A stretch of DNA of 64,000 bases from Berkiella_A sp963976875 (GTDB lineage: Bacteria; Pseudomonadota; Gammaproteobacteria; Berkiellales; Berkiellaceae): assembly GCA_963976875.1 (NCBI GenBank), contig CAXBML010000013.1:12490-76489 (forward strand), written 5' to 3'. Of the stretch, positions 19,153 through 28,061 are shown piece after piece (position 1 is the stretch's first letter; every line of letters begins with the position of its first letter). The notes below the pieces were generated by a model that was not told where the DNA came from, made no database searches, and worked only from the letters and a program-made list of their open reading frames with translations. A program made the position numbers and the translations under genes.

Positions 19153-20544
19153 ATGAAAGAATTCAATATCATTAGTCCCATAGATCAATCTATTTATGCA
19201 ACAGTGCCCTATCATACTGATAAGCAGATTGAACAAACGCTAAAAGATTCTCAAACGGCCCAAAAAATATGGCGTAAAACGCCTTTATCTGAACGTATAC
19301 GACATCTGAGCCACTTTTGCACAGCCCTCCAAGCAAATAAAGATAGTATTGCACAATCTATAACCTGGCAAATGGGTAGGCCCACACACCAAGCCGCGGG
19401 CGAACTAAGTGGCGTACAAGAACGCACAGAATACATGCTAAAAATTGTAGAGCAAGCTTTATCGCCAAAGTTGATTCAAGTAAACGGCCCTCTGATACGC
19501 AGAATAGACTTTGAACCGGTTGGTATTGTTATGAATATCGCCCCCTGGAACTACCCCTTATTAACAGCCATTAATGCCATTATTCCTGCCTTACTGGCAG
19601 GTAATGCGGTTATTTTAAAGCATGCTCCCCAAACAGCTTTATGCGCAGATATATTAGACAAGGCATTCGCAAACTGCGATTTACCTCAAGGACTATTCCA
19701 ATTTTTAAATATGGAACATGCCACTTGCCAAAAAATTCTTCAAAGTGGAACAATTCAGGCACTTTGTTTTACCGGTTCTGTCAAAGCGGGTTTACAGTTA
19801 CAAGCCACTATCAGCAACCAGTGTATGTTGACAAATTTTGAATTAGGGGGGCATGACGCAGCTTACGTTAAATCTGATGCCCATATTGGTTTTAGTGCGG
19901 AAAGCTTATCCGATGGTGCTTTTTTTAATGCCGGTCAATCGTGTTGTGGTGTTAAACGTATTTATGTGCATGAAAATCAATATAAGAATTTCTTAGAAGC
20001 TTTCATCGATGAAACCCAAAAACTTAAATTAGGCTCTCCATTAGATTCTACGACCTCCATCGGACCTGTTGTCAGCCTACAAGCGGCTCAAAAAATTCAG
20101 CAGCAGGTCCAACAGGCCTGTCAACAAGGGGCAGAATTAGTCTATGGGTATGATAATCCAGTCAATAACCTTGCGGATAATTATTTATCCCCTCAAATAT
20201 TAACCCAGGTTAACCACAGTATGGATATTATGCATCAAGAGTTATTTGGGCCTGTCGTAAAAATTCAATCTGTCAAATCAGATCAAGAAGCCATGAACCT
20301 AATCAATGACAGTCAGTTCGGACTAACCGCTTCTATTTGGAGTGAAAATTTAGAAGATGCATCTACTTTAGGACAAGATGTGGAAGTAGGCACATTATTC
20401 ATCAACCGTTGTGATTACTTAGATCCCGCTTTGGCCTGGGCAGGGTTGAAATTTTCAGGTACCGGCTGTAGCTTATCTGAATTGGGTTTTCAAAACCTCA
20501 CACGACCAAAATCTTACCACATTCGCAGGAGAGCGCATTCATGA
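19153..20544 (+). CDS. NAD(P)-dependent aldehyde dehydrogenase
   Basis: This 463-residue class I-type aldehyde dehydrogenase shows IAPWNYPL (cofactor-binding start), FTGSVKAG, ELGGHDAAYV (general base Glu) and NAGQSCCG (nucleophile Cys). The start ATG lies one base after the upstream stop and has GAGG eight bases before it; a TTG five codons earlier is also open but lacks such a site. Together with the flanking GS-like and alcohol dehydrogenase genes it would oxidise a gamma-glutamyl aminoaldehyde, by analogy with PuuC. Length is slightly short of 480-500 but complete. Confidence 0.9.
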   Translation: MKEFNIISPIDQSIYATVPYHTDKQIEQTLKDSQTAQKIWRKTPLSERIRHLSHFCTALQANKDSIAQSITWQMGRPTHQAAGELSGVQERTEYMLKIVEQALSPKLIQVNGPLIRRIDFEPVGIVMNIAPWNYPLLTAINAIIPALLAGNAVILKHAPQTALCADILDKAFANCDLPQGLFQFLNMEHATCQKILQSGTIQALCFTGSVKAGLQLQATISNQCMLTNFELGGHDAAYVKSDAHIGFSAESLSDGAFFNAGQSCCGVKRIYVHENQYKNFLEAFIDETQKLKLGSPLDSTTSIGPVVSLQAAQKIQQQVQQACQQGAELVYGYDNPVNNLADNYLSPQILTQVNHSMDIMHQELFGPVVKIQSVKSDQEAMNLINDSQFGLTASIWSENLEDASTLGQDVEVGTLFINRCDYLDPALAWAGLKFSGTGCSLSELGFQNLTRPKSYHIRRRAHS

Positions 20545-21689
20545 AGACATTACAATCTTGGAGCTTCCCTACTCAAATATACTTTGGATGCGGTGCAATT
20601 CAAAAATTACCTGAGATTTGCAAACAATATAATATCAAAAGACCTCTGTTAGTCACAGACCCTTTTTTGGCTAATAATATAATAACCCAAAATTTAATCC
20701 CAGACTTAGAACAAAATAATATTATCGTCAGTGTATTTTCTGACGTAAAATCAAACCCAACAGATACCCAAGCCTTCAAGGGAAAAATGCAGTTTTTAGA
20801 AAAGAAATGTGATGGGGTTATTGCGCTGGGTGGTGGTAGCCCACTTGATGCCGGCAAAGCAATTGCCTTACTGATTAATCATACTTTTGCATTGTCTGAG
20901 CTTGAAGACATTGATGATAACTATAAAAAGGCGACCAATAGCATTCCTCCTATTATCGCTATTCCAACCACGGCCGGTACAGGATCCGAAGTCGGCCGGG
21001 CAGCTGTTTTACATGATACAGAGCAAAACCGAAAAATCATTTTATTTCATCCGGACTTGTTGCCTAAAGTGGTTCTAGCCGATCCCAATTTGACTTTAGC
21101 ACTGCCACCGACACTCACTGCGGCGACAGGAATGGATGCACTGTCTCATTGCCTGGAAGCATATTGCTCTCCTAGCTTCCATCCTAGTGCCGAAGGGATT
21201 GCCTTAGAAGGCATGCGCCAAATTAAAAATAATTTAATGACCACTTATCAATATGGTCAGAATATAGAAGCACGCAGCGGTATGCTCGTTGCATCGCAAA
21301 TGGGTGCGATTGCATTCCAAAAAGGACTAGGTGGAATGCATGCTCTATCTCATGCTATTGGTGCGTTACATGACTATCATCATGGCCTACTCAATGCTAT
21401 TTTAATGCCATATGTCTTGAAGTTTAACAGGCCTGTTCTAGTTGAAAAACTATCAAGATTAGAAAATTTTCTGGGTTTTGAGTCTAACCAAGGTCAATCT
21501 ATTTTAACCTGGGTACTCGATCTCAAAGAGCAGTTGAATATTCCTAATACACTCTCTGAACTTGGAATGGTCCATTCTGACGATCCTGAGCTTATAAAGC
21601 TAGCACTACAGGACCCCTCTTGTGCTGGCAACCCTGTTCCATTAGATCAATATAATCTCAAGCTTATACTAGCTGAAGCGTTGGGATAA
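20541..21689 (+). CDS. Iron-containing alcohol dehydrogenase
   Basis: This 382-residue group III alcohol dehydrogenase has the nucleotide-binding GGGSPLDAGKAIA, the signature TAGTGSEVGRAAV, and the iron-ligand histidine region MDALSHCLEAY plus GGMHALSHAIGALHDYHHG. Its ATG overlaps the upstream TGA by four bases, so it is translationally coupled to the aldehyde dehydrogenase. In an amino-alcohol pathway it would convert the gamma-glutamyl alcohol to the aldehyde. The 3' end overlaps the convergent downstream gene by 21 bp, leaving no room for a terminator. Confidence 0.92.
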   Translation: MKTLQSWSFPTQIYFGCGAIQKLPEICKQYNIKRPLLVTDPFLANNIITQNLIPDLEQNNIIVSVFSDVKSNPTDTQAFKGKMQFLEKKCDGVIALGGGSPLDAGKAIALLINHTFALSELEDIDDNYKKATNSIPPIIAIPTTAGTGSEVGRAAVLHDTEQNRKIILFHPDLLPKVVLADPNLTLALPPTLTAATGMDALSHCLEAYCSPSFHPSAEGIALEGMRQIKNNLMTTYQYGQNIEARSGMLVASQMGAIAFQKGLGGMHALSHAIGALHDYHHGLLNAILMPYVLKFNRPVLVEKLSRLENFLGFESNQGQSILTWVLDLKEQLNIPNTLSELGMVHSDDPELIKLALQDPSCAGNPVPLDQYNLKLILAEALG

Positions 21690-22973
21690 TAATTGTATAA
21701 CATCCTCTTCTTCAATACTTTTCTCTGTAGTGGAGGTGTTAACAAATGCTGCACGGTTTAAGCGCAGTTGCGTCTTATAACGATGGAGCAAGGATAGATC
21801 AGACTCTGCATTGACATTCAGTGTTTCATCTTTGGTTGTTTGCTCTTCAACCGCGATACTATCGTCTGGAGATTCAACCGTTCTATAACGATAATATATT
21901 TTTTTAACTATTGCGATGCATGGGACTAAAAACAAATAGCTCAAAGGAATAATCGCGGCTACAGGCGATAATAAGATATGGGGCACCCAAGTAAGCGGTA
22001 ATGGAATTAAAGGCAAACTAAACAGCGTCAACAATGATCCATAAATTAAACCTAGCAAAGACAAATATAATAAATGGCTTCCCGTGTCTTGTTTATATCT
22101 GGGGTTAAATTTTTCAATCAATCTCGTGATCGGGTTCTTGACTCGAGAATACACCTCATTCGTTAATGTTCTTAGAAACCTATATGGTAATAAAATCAAA
22201 AACAAAATATTAAGACTAAATGATATGGCGGCAACAGGAAAATCAATTAATACTTTCTGAGCATTCAGCTTGTCATTTAAAAATCCATGTAATGACCGTT
22301 GCGTATTATCCCGAATCAGTTTAAACCGAATTCGCTCCATCTGAAAAAAAATAAAAAATCTCTCGGCACCATGTAAAAAATACCATAATACATTGGGTTT
22401 ATAGGGCTCTAATATCATCTGACTATAGAACGTTGTCGTATTGTTACTATGAATAACCAAACGCCTAGTAACCCATTTCTGGTAATCTTGCAAAGCGTCA
22501 TTACTCGGTTCCACCTGTAATGCATCCTCTAAATTGACTAACATCCAAAATAGTACAGACAATTCTAATAATTGACGAATATTAACAACATACTGATCGG
22601 AGTAAAAAGACTGAGGAGAAAAACCTTCTTTTCTTTGCCAGACATTGGAAAAATAGGCATCTTGGAATTTATGCAGTAAAGGGGACATATCATTAAGCTG
22701 ATTATGTAAGCAAAGCGCTTCATCAGATAACTCATTGCTTACCTTATGCTCAAAATCAAATAATCGTTTAATATAAAAAAACTGTAAAAGTGGAGACTTA
22801 ATATTTTGCCCTGCAATAAAATCTTTTTCTATCATTTCTTTTGCATAAGGCAAAATTTGCAGATAGTAGAAGTTGAGCAACCACTCTTCTTGATGTTCAT
22901 TAAAGCACATTTGTTTGATATACGGATAAATTACTTTAAAATTATCTTCTGCACATTTTTTTAGGTTAGTCAT
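21669..22973 (-). CDS. Hypothetical membrane protein
   Basis: I do not recognise this 434-residue protein. The first 240 residues are soluble, rich in aromatic residues and helical. Three hydrophobic segments follow at about 241-265, 301-325 and 332-358 (for example LLYLSLLGLIYGSLLTLFSL), and then a charged, acidic tail. There is no signal peptide. The mix of a large soluble head and late membrane hairpins is seen in some host-membrane effectors, but that is speculation. It converges on and overlaps the alcohol dehydrogenase gene, and the tRNA-Pro island begins about 150 bp upstream. Confidence 0.7.
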   Translation of the reverse strand: MTNLKKCAEDNFKVIYPYIKQMCFNEHQEEWLLNFYYLQILPYAKEMIEKDFIAGQNIKSPLLQFFYIKRLFDFEHKVSNELSDEALCLHNQLNDMSPLLHKFQDAYFSNVWQRKEGFSPQSFYSDQYVVNIRQLLELSVLFWMLVNLEDALQVEPSNDALQDYQKWVTRRLVIHSNNTTTFYSQMILEPYKPNVLWYFLHGAERFFIFFQMERIRFKLIRDNTQRSLHGFLNDKLNAQKVLIDFPVAAISFSLNILFLILLPYRFLRTLTNEVYSRVKNPITRLIEKFNPRYKQDTGSHLLYLSLLGLIYGSLLTLFSLPLIPLPLTWVPHILLSPVAAIIPLSYLFLVPCIAIVKKIYYRYRTVESPDDSIAVEEQTTKDETLNVNAESDLSLLHRYKTQLRLNRAAFVNTSTTEKSIEEEDVIQLLSQRFS

Positions 22974-23127
22974 AATTTGCTCTAATATTGCAAGTTATGC
23001 TAATACAATATTTGAAATATGCGATAATTTAAGCCAGCTTATCTAGCGACGTATTACAGGAAATATGATTGAATGTTTTACAGAGATATTCAGCACGGAT
23101 AGCGATATACTATATAGACTTGAAATA

Positions 23128-23174
<47 letters not shown>

Positions 23175-23305
23175 GAAGTAAACCTGCTATCTCCTGACCG
23201 CTTATGATTCCTCACATATCAAAGATTTCCTTTATTTATCTTGACATTATGCCAGATTAACAGTTTAATTCAATTCACTAAATGTCATAAGATTTCATGT
23301 TTTCT

Positions 23306-23323
23306 GGTCCCCTAGTGGTCCCC
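23306..23323 (+). promoter_or_regulatory. Paired GGTCCCC motif near the left att (possible integrase arm site)
   Basis: Two GGTCCCC heptamers separated by four bases lie between the left att copy and the integrase start. The same pair, with a different 4-base spacer, occurs at 27845-27862 inside the right att copy and in the same orientation. Placement fits arm-type binding sites of a tyrosine integrase, but function is inferred. Confidence 0.4.
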
Positions 23324-23342
23324 AGGATGTTCGGGGAAAACA

Positions 23343-24246
23343 ATGAAGAAAGTTTTAAATGATCGCTACATAAAAACGTTAGAGGCACCAACAACTACTA
23401 GGCTCGAGCTATATCTACGCCTAAGAGTCACCCCAAAAGGAAAAAAAACATTTTCCTTTACTTATAGGATGCCTGGCTCGCCAACTAAAAAGCGGTTAAG
23501 CTTAGGTACCTACCCCTGCTTTGTCACTTTCTGATGCCCGTGATGAATGCTTTGCAGCATTTTAATCCATCCAAAACAATACAGATCCAGCTTCTTTAAA
23601 GCAATCGGCAAAGCAAGAACCAACCATTAATGAATTAGTAGACGAATTTTGGGAAAGGTAACTATCCCAAATAGAGTCCGCAAAAGATATGCTAAGGCTT
23701 CTACAAAAAGATGTCATACCTGCGTGGGGCTCCAAAAAAGTTTCAGCTATCTCTCGCCGAGACGTTGTAGTGTTGCTAGATAAGATCCGTGATAGAGGTG
23801 CAGCAATTATGGCTAACCGAGTTCATGGGAGACTCACCAGATTATTTAACTTTGCATGTGAACGTGGGATTTTAGAGCAAACACCAATGAATAGATTGCG
23901 CAAAACGGTCGAGATCCCCCGTGACCGTGTTCTCTATAATTCAGAAATTAAACTCATCTGGCATAACCTTGATGTTATCGGCGTACATCCCTTAACTTCA
24001 ATAGCCTTAAAATTTATGCTGGTTACGGGTCAGCGGGCAGGAGAAGTTACCCACATAGAATGGTCAGAAATAGATTTTGACAAAAACCTTTGGCTAATTC
24101 CAGCTGACAAATCAAAGAATGGTCGTTCACATACGGTCCCACTAACCAACTTAAGCTTAGCTCTATTGACCCAAACAAAAACTATTAGTTCAAACGCTTG
24201 CCTAGCTTTTCCTTCGCCGCAAAATTTAAGATCAAGCCATCTCTAG
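23343..24246 (+). pseudogene. P4-type tyrosine integrase, frameshifted, interrupted and truncated
   Basis: The N-terminal part (63 residues, DUF4102-like arm-binding domain, TFSFTYRMPGSPTKKRLSLG) runs into a frameshift in a C-run near 23513: the +1 frame continues PALSLSDARDECFAAF. Two in-frame TAA codons follow, near 23559 and 23657. The frame is then open through the core-binding and early catalytic domain, including the first catalytic Arg context LVTGQRAGEVTHIEW. It ends around FPSPQN without the His-x-x-Arg and Tyr boxes, where abiEii abuts it. The protein cannot recombine DNA. Confidence 0.9.
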
Positions 24247-25155
24247 TTCCTGCTCTAAAGCAAGCAACATATCTTTATGCTTTTTTTTGTTATTATTTTT
24301 TAACTTCTGAATATTTAATAATTTCCACTTTACCGCGGGCATATCTTTGAGCTTATTGATCTCGAAAAGATCCCAATCTGGCTCTCCCCTTTTAAAACTT
24401 AATAAAAATTGAATATCATTTTCATCCAACGACCCTTTTATCTCGTTAATTAGTTGCTGCCTTGTGTTTTCAAAGTTTTCGTAAGTGAACTCTTCAAAGC
24501 TCATCCCTGAAAACTGGCGCACAAAAGCTTCTCTTTGGTCTTGAAAATTAGGATTAAGCAACTCATGGATTGGTCTAGGATGGCTTAACACACATGCCAT
24601 AAACCCCAATTTAATTTCATGTGTTATGGCTTCATTTTTCAAGAGGTAATGTACATCAAACAAATCCCTTGGATGCTGTCTATCTAAGGCCGCACATATT
24701 TTGCCACCAAACAACTCTCCATTTGAAATAACCATTATTTCGGCAAACTGTTCAAATTCATCTTGTACTTTTTTTGCCACAGTAAGCATCTTGGGAGCAA
24801 GCAAATGGCCTCGAATGGTAGTATTAACCTCTATTATTATTTGTGTATTATCCCTTTGGCAGCTAAACTTAGCTTCACTCCCGTCTTTTTGAGGACGTAC
24901 CGCTACCCTAATACTCTGTTTGCTCTCTTCGATATGTTTTTTTATTCGTTCCAATGAGTCAGTAATATTTGATAATGCTGTTGCTCGATTATCAAATGGC
25001 AAATAACTTAAGTCGATATCAACAGATAATCTTGGCATATTTCGAACAAAAAGGTTGATCGCTGTGCCCCCTTTCAAGGCAAATATTTTTTCTTGTGCCA
25101 CATAAGGTAAAACCTTTAGCAGCAATTCTACTTGTGCTCTATATACTTGGTTCAT
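24232..25155 (-). CDS. abiEii: AbiEii-family nucleotidyltransferase toxin
   Basis: This 307-residue protein has the AbiEii (DUF1814) nucleotidyltransferase core. KGGTAINLF (Gly29, Gly30) is followed by RLSVDIDLSYLP (Asp46, Asp48), the G[G]-T...DxD signature of the DNA polymerase beta superfamily. In the characterised AbiE system the toxin uses a nucleotide to arrest growth during phage infection. Its start overlaps the upstream antitoxin gene by 17 bp, so the two are coupled. Its 3' end overlaps the tail of the dead integrase. Confidence 0.9.
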   Translation of the reverse strand: MNQVYRAQVELLLKVLPYVAQEKIFALKGGTAINLFVRNMPRLSVDIDLSYLPFDNRATALSNITDSLERIKKHIEESKQSIRVAVRPQKDGSEAKFSCQRDNTQIIIEVNTTIRGHLLAPKMLTVAKKVQDEFEQFAEIMVISNGELFGGKICAALDRQHPRDLFDVHYLLKNEAITHEIKLGFMACVLSHPRPIHELLNPNFQDQREAFVRQFSGMSFEEFTYENFENTRQQLINEIKGSLDENDIQFLLSFKRGEPDWDLFEINKLKDMPAVKWKLLNIQKLKNNNKKKHKDMLLALEQELEMA

Positions 25156-25918
25156 TTTTTACTAACTCACTTGGCAAAACTAATTTATATTTTGAATCAT
25201 ACTGTCCATTGCTAACTATACTGCGATCCCCTTTACCCAAATCTATTTTTTGTAAGTTTAAATGTTTCATGACGGGCAACTGGGCTTTATCAGCCATAAA
25301 CAAAAAAAGCCTTTTCACTTTTACCGAAGTGCATTCTTCCAATAACGTTTGAAGCAAGCTTGGTCTCAAGTTATGTAATCCTTCAATTATCTGATAGCAC
25401 TCCAGAATATCTATTTGTTTCGGTGTTAAATATAATAATTCCAAAACGGCACGCTCTACCGTAGCATGGTTTATTTGTATGCTCTGATATTGATACGGCT
25501 TTATTCCTATCTCAGCAGGCAAGAAAGCTGTTTTGACGACAACTATAGGTTGCTCCCAATCATAATCACTAAACCACTTTGGCAGGTGCTTATCAGGCGA
25601 GGAGAATAAGTATAGTTTCTCTCTACCTAAACGCATATAATGCGCCACACCATGAAATGACAATGCTGACAAACCACCTACGTGTATAGGTAGATGCAGC
25701 TGTGTTTGTAAAGCATACACCCCACCCTGCCACAAGACATCATCATCCAACTTTTTAAAAGCACCATGCCCGATAGCTTTGATCCAGCCACTTTCCACAT
25801 ACCGCTTAGCAAGCTGCGGTGATATCCCTTTCTCCAACAACCAATTTGACGTAGCTATGGTTTTATCCAGCCAATTGGTTAGTAAGTACTTTATTTTGTT
25901 TTGATTTTCTAAACTCAT
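25139..25918 (-). CDS. abiEi: AbiEi-family antitoxin and transcriptional autorepressor
   Basis: This 259-residue protein has an N-terminal winged-helix-like segment (TSNWLLEKGISPQLAKRYVE, then WIKAIGHGAFKK) and a C-terminal AbiEi-type domain (HATVERAVLELLYLTP). In known AbiE operons the antitoxin represses its own promoter and counters the toxin without direct binding (type IV). The upstream region contains repeats that could be its operator. The pair makes a complete cassette inside the tRNA-Pro island. Confidence 0.88.
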   Translation of the reverse strand: MSLENQNKIKYLLTNWLDKTIATSNWLLEKGISPQLAKRYVESGWIKAIGHGAFKKLDDDVLWQGGVYALQTQLHLPIHVGGLSALSFHGVAHYMRLGREKLYLFSSPDKHLPKWFSDYDWEQPIVVVKTAFLPAEIGIKPYQYQSIQINHATVERAVLELLYLTPKQIDILECYQIIEGLHNLRPSLLQTLLEECTSVKVKRLFLFMADKAQLPVMKHLNLQKIDLGKGDRSIVSNGQYDSKYKLVLPSELVKNEPSI

Positions 25919-25932
25919 AGTGTATTTATATG

Positions 25933-26032
25933 ATTATTTTTAAAGAATATCAAGTGATATTACATCAGTAACTTTAATTATACTAATAAAAATAGATTAT
26001 TAGTTTATTTTCATAATTATTTTTAAAGAATA
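25933..26032. promoter_or_regulatory. Repeat-rich upstream region of abiEi, possible AbiEi operator
   Basis: A 17-bp direct repeat (ATTATTTTTAAAGAATA) occurs at 25933-25949 and 26016-26032. Between the copies lies a perfect palindrome, ACTAATA / TATTAGT, at 25982-25988 and 25998-26004. AbiEi repressors bind repeats in their own promoters, so the location is suggestive. The sequence is very AT-rich. Confidence 0.45.
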
Positions 26033-26033
26033 A

Positions 26034-26255
26034 GCTGGTCCCTCAGTCAAATTGGCACAGAGGGATTGGTATGTTAGATTTCTGCCCCTAAGCAGAGGCT
26101 GTAGCCTGCTTATAGCCATTTCAGCGCGCTCAAGCATAGAATAGTAAAGAAGAAATATTATCTTGGAGAGGCTCTAGCCTTCCTTTTGGAATAGAAATAG
26201 AAGGAGAGTGAAAATCGGCTAAATTAAATAAATAAAGAATATTTGGGGCCAGTAG
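26034..26255. other. Gene-free island segment with hairpins
   Basis: No open frame is convincing here. A strong hairpin, TAAGCAG(AG)GCT with AGCCTGCTTA, spans 26089-26112, and a weaker CCCTC / GAGGG pair lies just left of it. The local G+C content is higher than in the flanks. It could be a small structured RNA or debris from the mobile element; nothing decides between them. Confidence 0.3.
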
Positions 26256-26513
26256 CTACCTCTTTCCTGCTAAGCCAACATGCATGAACTTCACGATCAA
26301 CATCAATATCAGAGCTGGAACATACAATCCTAAAAGCGACTTTTCTCTCAATAAAATCAAGTGCCTTTTTAAAATAGTAAAGATTTTTAACATAAAGTCT
26401 GCATTGGGAAGAAATGGTATAGTCTGCACCAAAAACCGTTCTGTTTGTTTCTTGATTTTTTTCAATATGTGCTTGATGTCTGAGTCACTTATTTCTTTTG
26501 ACTCTAAATGCAC
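26256..26513 (-). CDS. Small hypothetical protein with C-terminal hydrophobic segment
   Basis: The 85-residue frame would start at a GTG that shares one base with the stop of the upstream small gene (TAGTG), which suggests coupling. It has a charged helix (ISDSDIKHILKKIKKQTE) and a C-terminal membrane-like stretch (LLGLYVPALILMLIVKF). No family recognised. Coding status is uncertain because a 79-codon frame is also open on the other strand. Confidence 0.4.
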   Translation of the reverse strand: MHLESKEISDSDIKHILKKIKKQTERFLVQTIPFLPNADFMLKIFTILKRHLILLREKSLLGLYVPALILMLIVKFMHVGLAGKR

Positions 26514-26695
26514 TAAACTTTGAAAATTACGATATTGTCTTGAAAGAGTCTTGAAAGAGAGTCCCTAAGCCAGATAAGGTCTGAAAAGCCAAATTTCTGA
26601 TGAATCAGTTCAATTTGATTTGACGACAGTTCATATGATACTAGCGCCATCATCAGGGGAACTTCTTTAACCCTCTTTTTAGTCATACCATACAT
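26513..26695 (-). CDS. Small hypothetical protein
   Basis: This 60-residue frame (MYGMTKKRVKEVPLMMALVS at the start) ends in the one-base TAGTG overlap with the next gene. It has no recognised domain. A start at Met4 is equally possible. The support is only the tight arrangement with its neighbour, so it may be spurious. Confidence 0.35.
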   Translation of the reverse strand: MYGMTKKRVKEVPLMMALVSYELSSNQIELIHQKFGFSDLIWLRDSLSRLFQDNIVIFKV

Positions 26696-26817
26696 AATAG
26701 ATTATTAAATAAGCGCACATGATATCAAAAGAATTTTTATGATAATAGGTGATTCGTAATGAAATATTTGTATATTACCTGCATGCAAAGTGCAGGGAAA
26801 ATTTAACGTTTTTTTTC

Positions 26818-27228
26818 TCACAAACAACCAAGTAAAACCAAAGTATAATAGACTATCAATATTCCATACGTCACTAATAGAGCATATACTTTCCAATACA
26901 TAAACCTTTTTGACCAAATAAAATCACTCCTTTTTCTAATGCATTCTAACTCTGGATTAATCTTTACATTTTTTGATTCATATTTATCATGACATGATGA
27001 GAATATTTCTTTTATTTTTTTTGCAGCTAAAAAAAACTGTAGTAAATCAAACAAAAAATAAATTAATAAGGTGATTAGTACTATTAAGGGTAAAAAAGGC
27101 AACTCAATCTCGCCATTTTGTCTAAATAGCCAAATAATCCCACCAGAAGCAAAACCTAACTGCCTACATATATTAGATAAAATCTCTGTTTGAACTTCAT
27201 ACTCTTTATATAAATCTTTGAGTGCCAT
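26818..27228 (-). CDS. Hypothetical three-helix membrane protein
   Basis: The 136-residue protein has hydrophobic segments at about residues 24-34, 45-66 and 112-134 (for example FLPLIVLITLLIYFLFDLLQ and VTYGILIVYYTLVLLG). A charged cytoplasmic-type loop separates the last two. It starts 13 bp after the preceding soluble protein gene, so the two form an operon in the island. Small membrane proteins paired with a soluble partner occur in defence and toxin modules, but no homologue is recognised. Confidence 0.6.
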   Translation of the reverse strand: MALKDLYKEYEVQTEILSNICRQLGFASGGIIWLFRQNGEIELPFLPLIVLITLLIYFLFDLLQFFLAAKKIKEIFSSCHDKYESKNVKINPELECIRKRSDFIWSKRFMYWKVYALLVTYGILIVYYTLVLLGCL

Positions 27229-27241
27229 AATAAACCTTATT

Positions 27242-27640
27242 TTAGGACTTGGGCTTTCTGTTTATTATCCTTGGCAATGATTCCGGGTGATCGTCTCCAT
27301 GAGTTCTATCTTTTTCTTCTCCAGTTATATTTCTGCTTTTATTTGAAATATCTGCCTGCTCATGCCGGAATAAAAGTGCTTTAGTATGAATTAATTTATC
27401 AATAGCAGCAGAAAATAACTTTATTTCTTCAATAGTCAAACTTGTATCTTTGCTTAAATCAGATAAGCTTATAAATTCTTTCTTTCTGTATTTGTGTTCA
27501 AATACATCCAAAATCTGCCTAATGTTCTCGGCAGAACAATTGACCGCAGTCGCTAAATGGTGAATATCATCAATCGTAATATTTAAGTTAGGCTTTTTGA
27601 TCATGCCTGGCTTTTGTTCGTGCCCCATACAATATCTCAA
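27242..27640 (-). CDS. Hypothetical soluble protein, possible small helical regulator
   Basis: This 132-residue helical protein contains ITIDDIHHLATAVNCSAENI and SLSDLSKDTSLTIEEIKLF, each reminiscent of helix-turn-helix segments, and a charged basic tail. No family is recognised. It is the first gene of a two-gene unit with the membrane protein downstream and lies next to the right att. The next start, MGHEQKPGM, five codons in, is an alternative. Confidence 0.55.
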   Translation of the reverse strand: MRYCMGHEQKPGMIKKPNLNITIDDIHHLATAVNCSAENIRQILDVFEHKYRKKEFISLSDLSKDTSLTIEEIKLFSAAIDKLIHTKALLFRHEQADISNKSRNITGEEKDRTHGDDHPESLPRIINRKPKS

Positions 27641-27844
27641 ATTATGTTTTGCTTTATATCGACTGCTTTAATAATTTTGTTTAGCTATAAGTCGATAAGA
27701 CTAGTAGAATTTCCACCATAATTTATATATTTCTAAAATAAGTGGCATACTTAGGCTAAAGTCTACTGAGTTACTTACTTAGACTTTTTTATGATTGATA
27801 GATAAGATAATGGCTGGTTTTCTGTTATCTGAAATTTTTGAATA

Positions 27845-27862
27845 GGTCCCCATTTGGTCCCC
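27845..27862 (+). promoter_or_regulatory. Paired GGTCCCC motif near the right att
   Basis: Same heptamer pair with a 4-base spacer as at 23306-23323. Together they bracket the island interior, as integrase arm sites would. The rest of the spacer between 27641 and 27929 is AT-rich and empty. Confidence 0.4.
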
Positions 27863-27927
27863 AAGAGTTAATTTAGACAGTAGGCAAAAAAGAGATGATT
27901 TATTTTGACTGGTTTTTACAGAATATG

Positions 27928-28006
<79 letters not shown>

Positions 28007-28061
28007 AATTGAGAAGTGATTTTACCTAATTCCCTAGCTTATTACAAAATTAATTTGTATA

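Noticed and set aside
26284..26523. A 79-codon plus-strand frame in the island
   Set aside because: Lies opposite the GTG-started frame and has no ribosome site; neither is certain, but the minus-strand pair is better arranged.
26705..26917. A 70-codon minus-strand frame overlapping the start of the next gene's 3' end
   Set aside because: Overlaps the three-helix membrane protein gene by 100 bp in another frame and has no sensible protein features.
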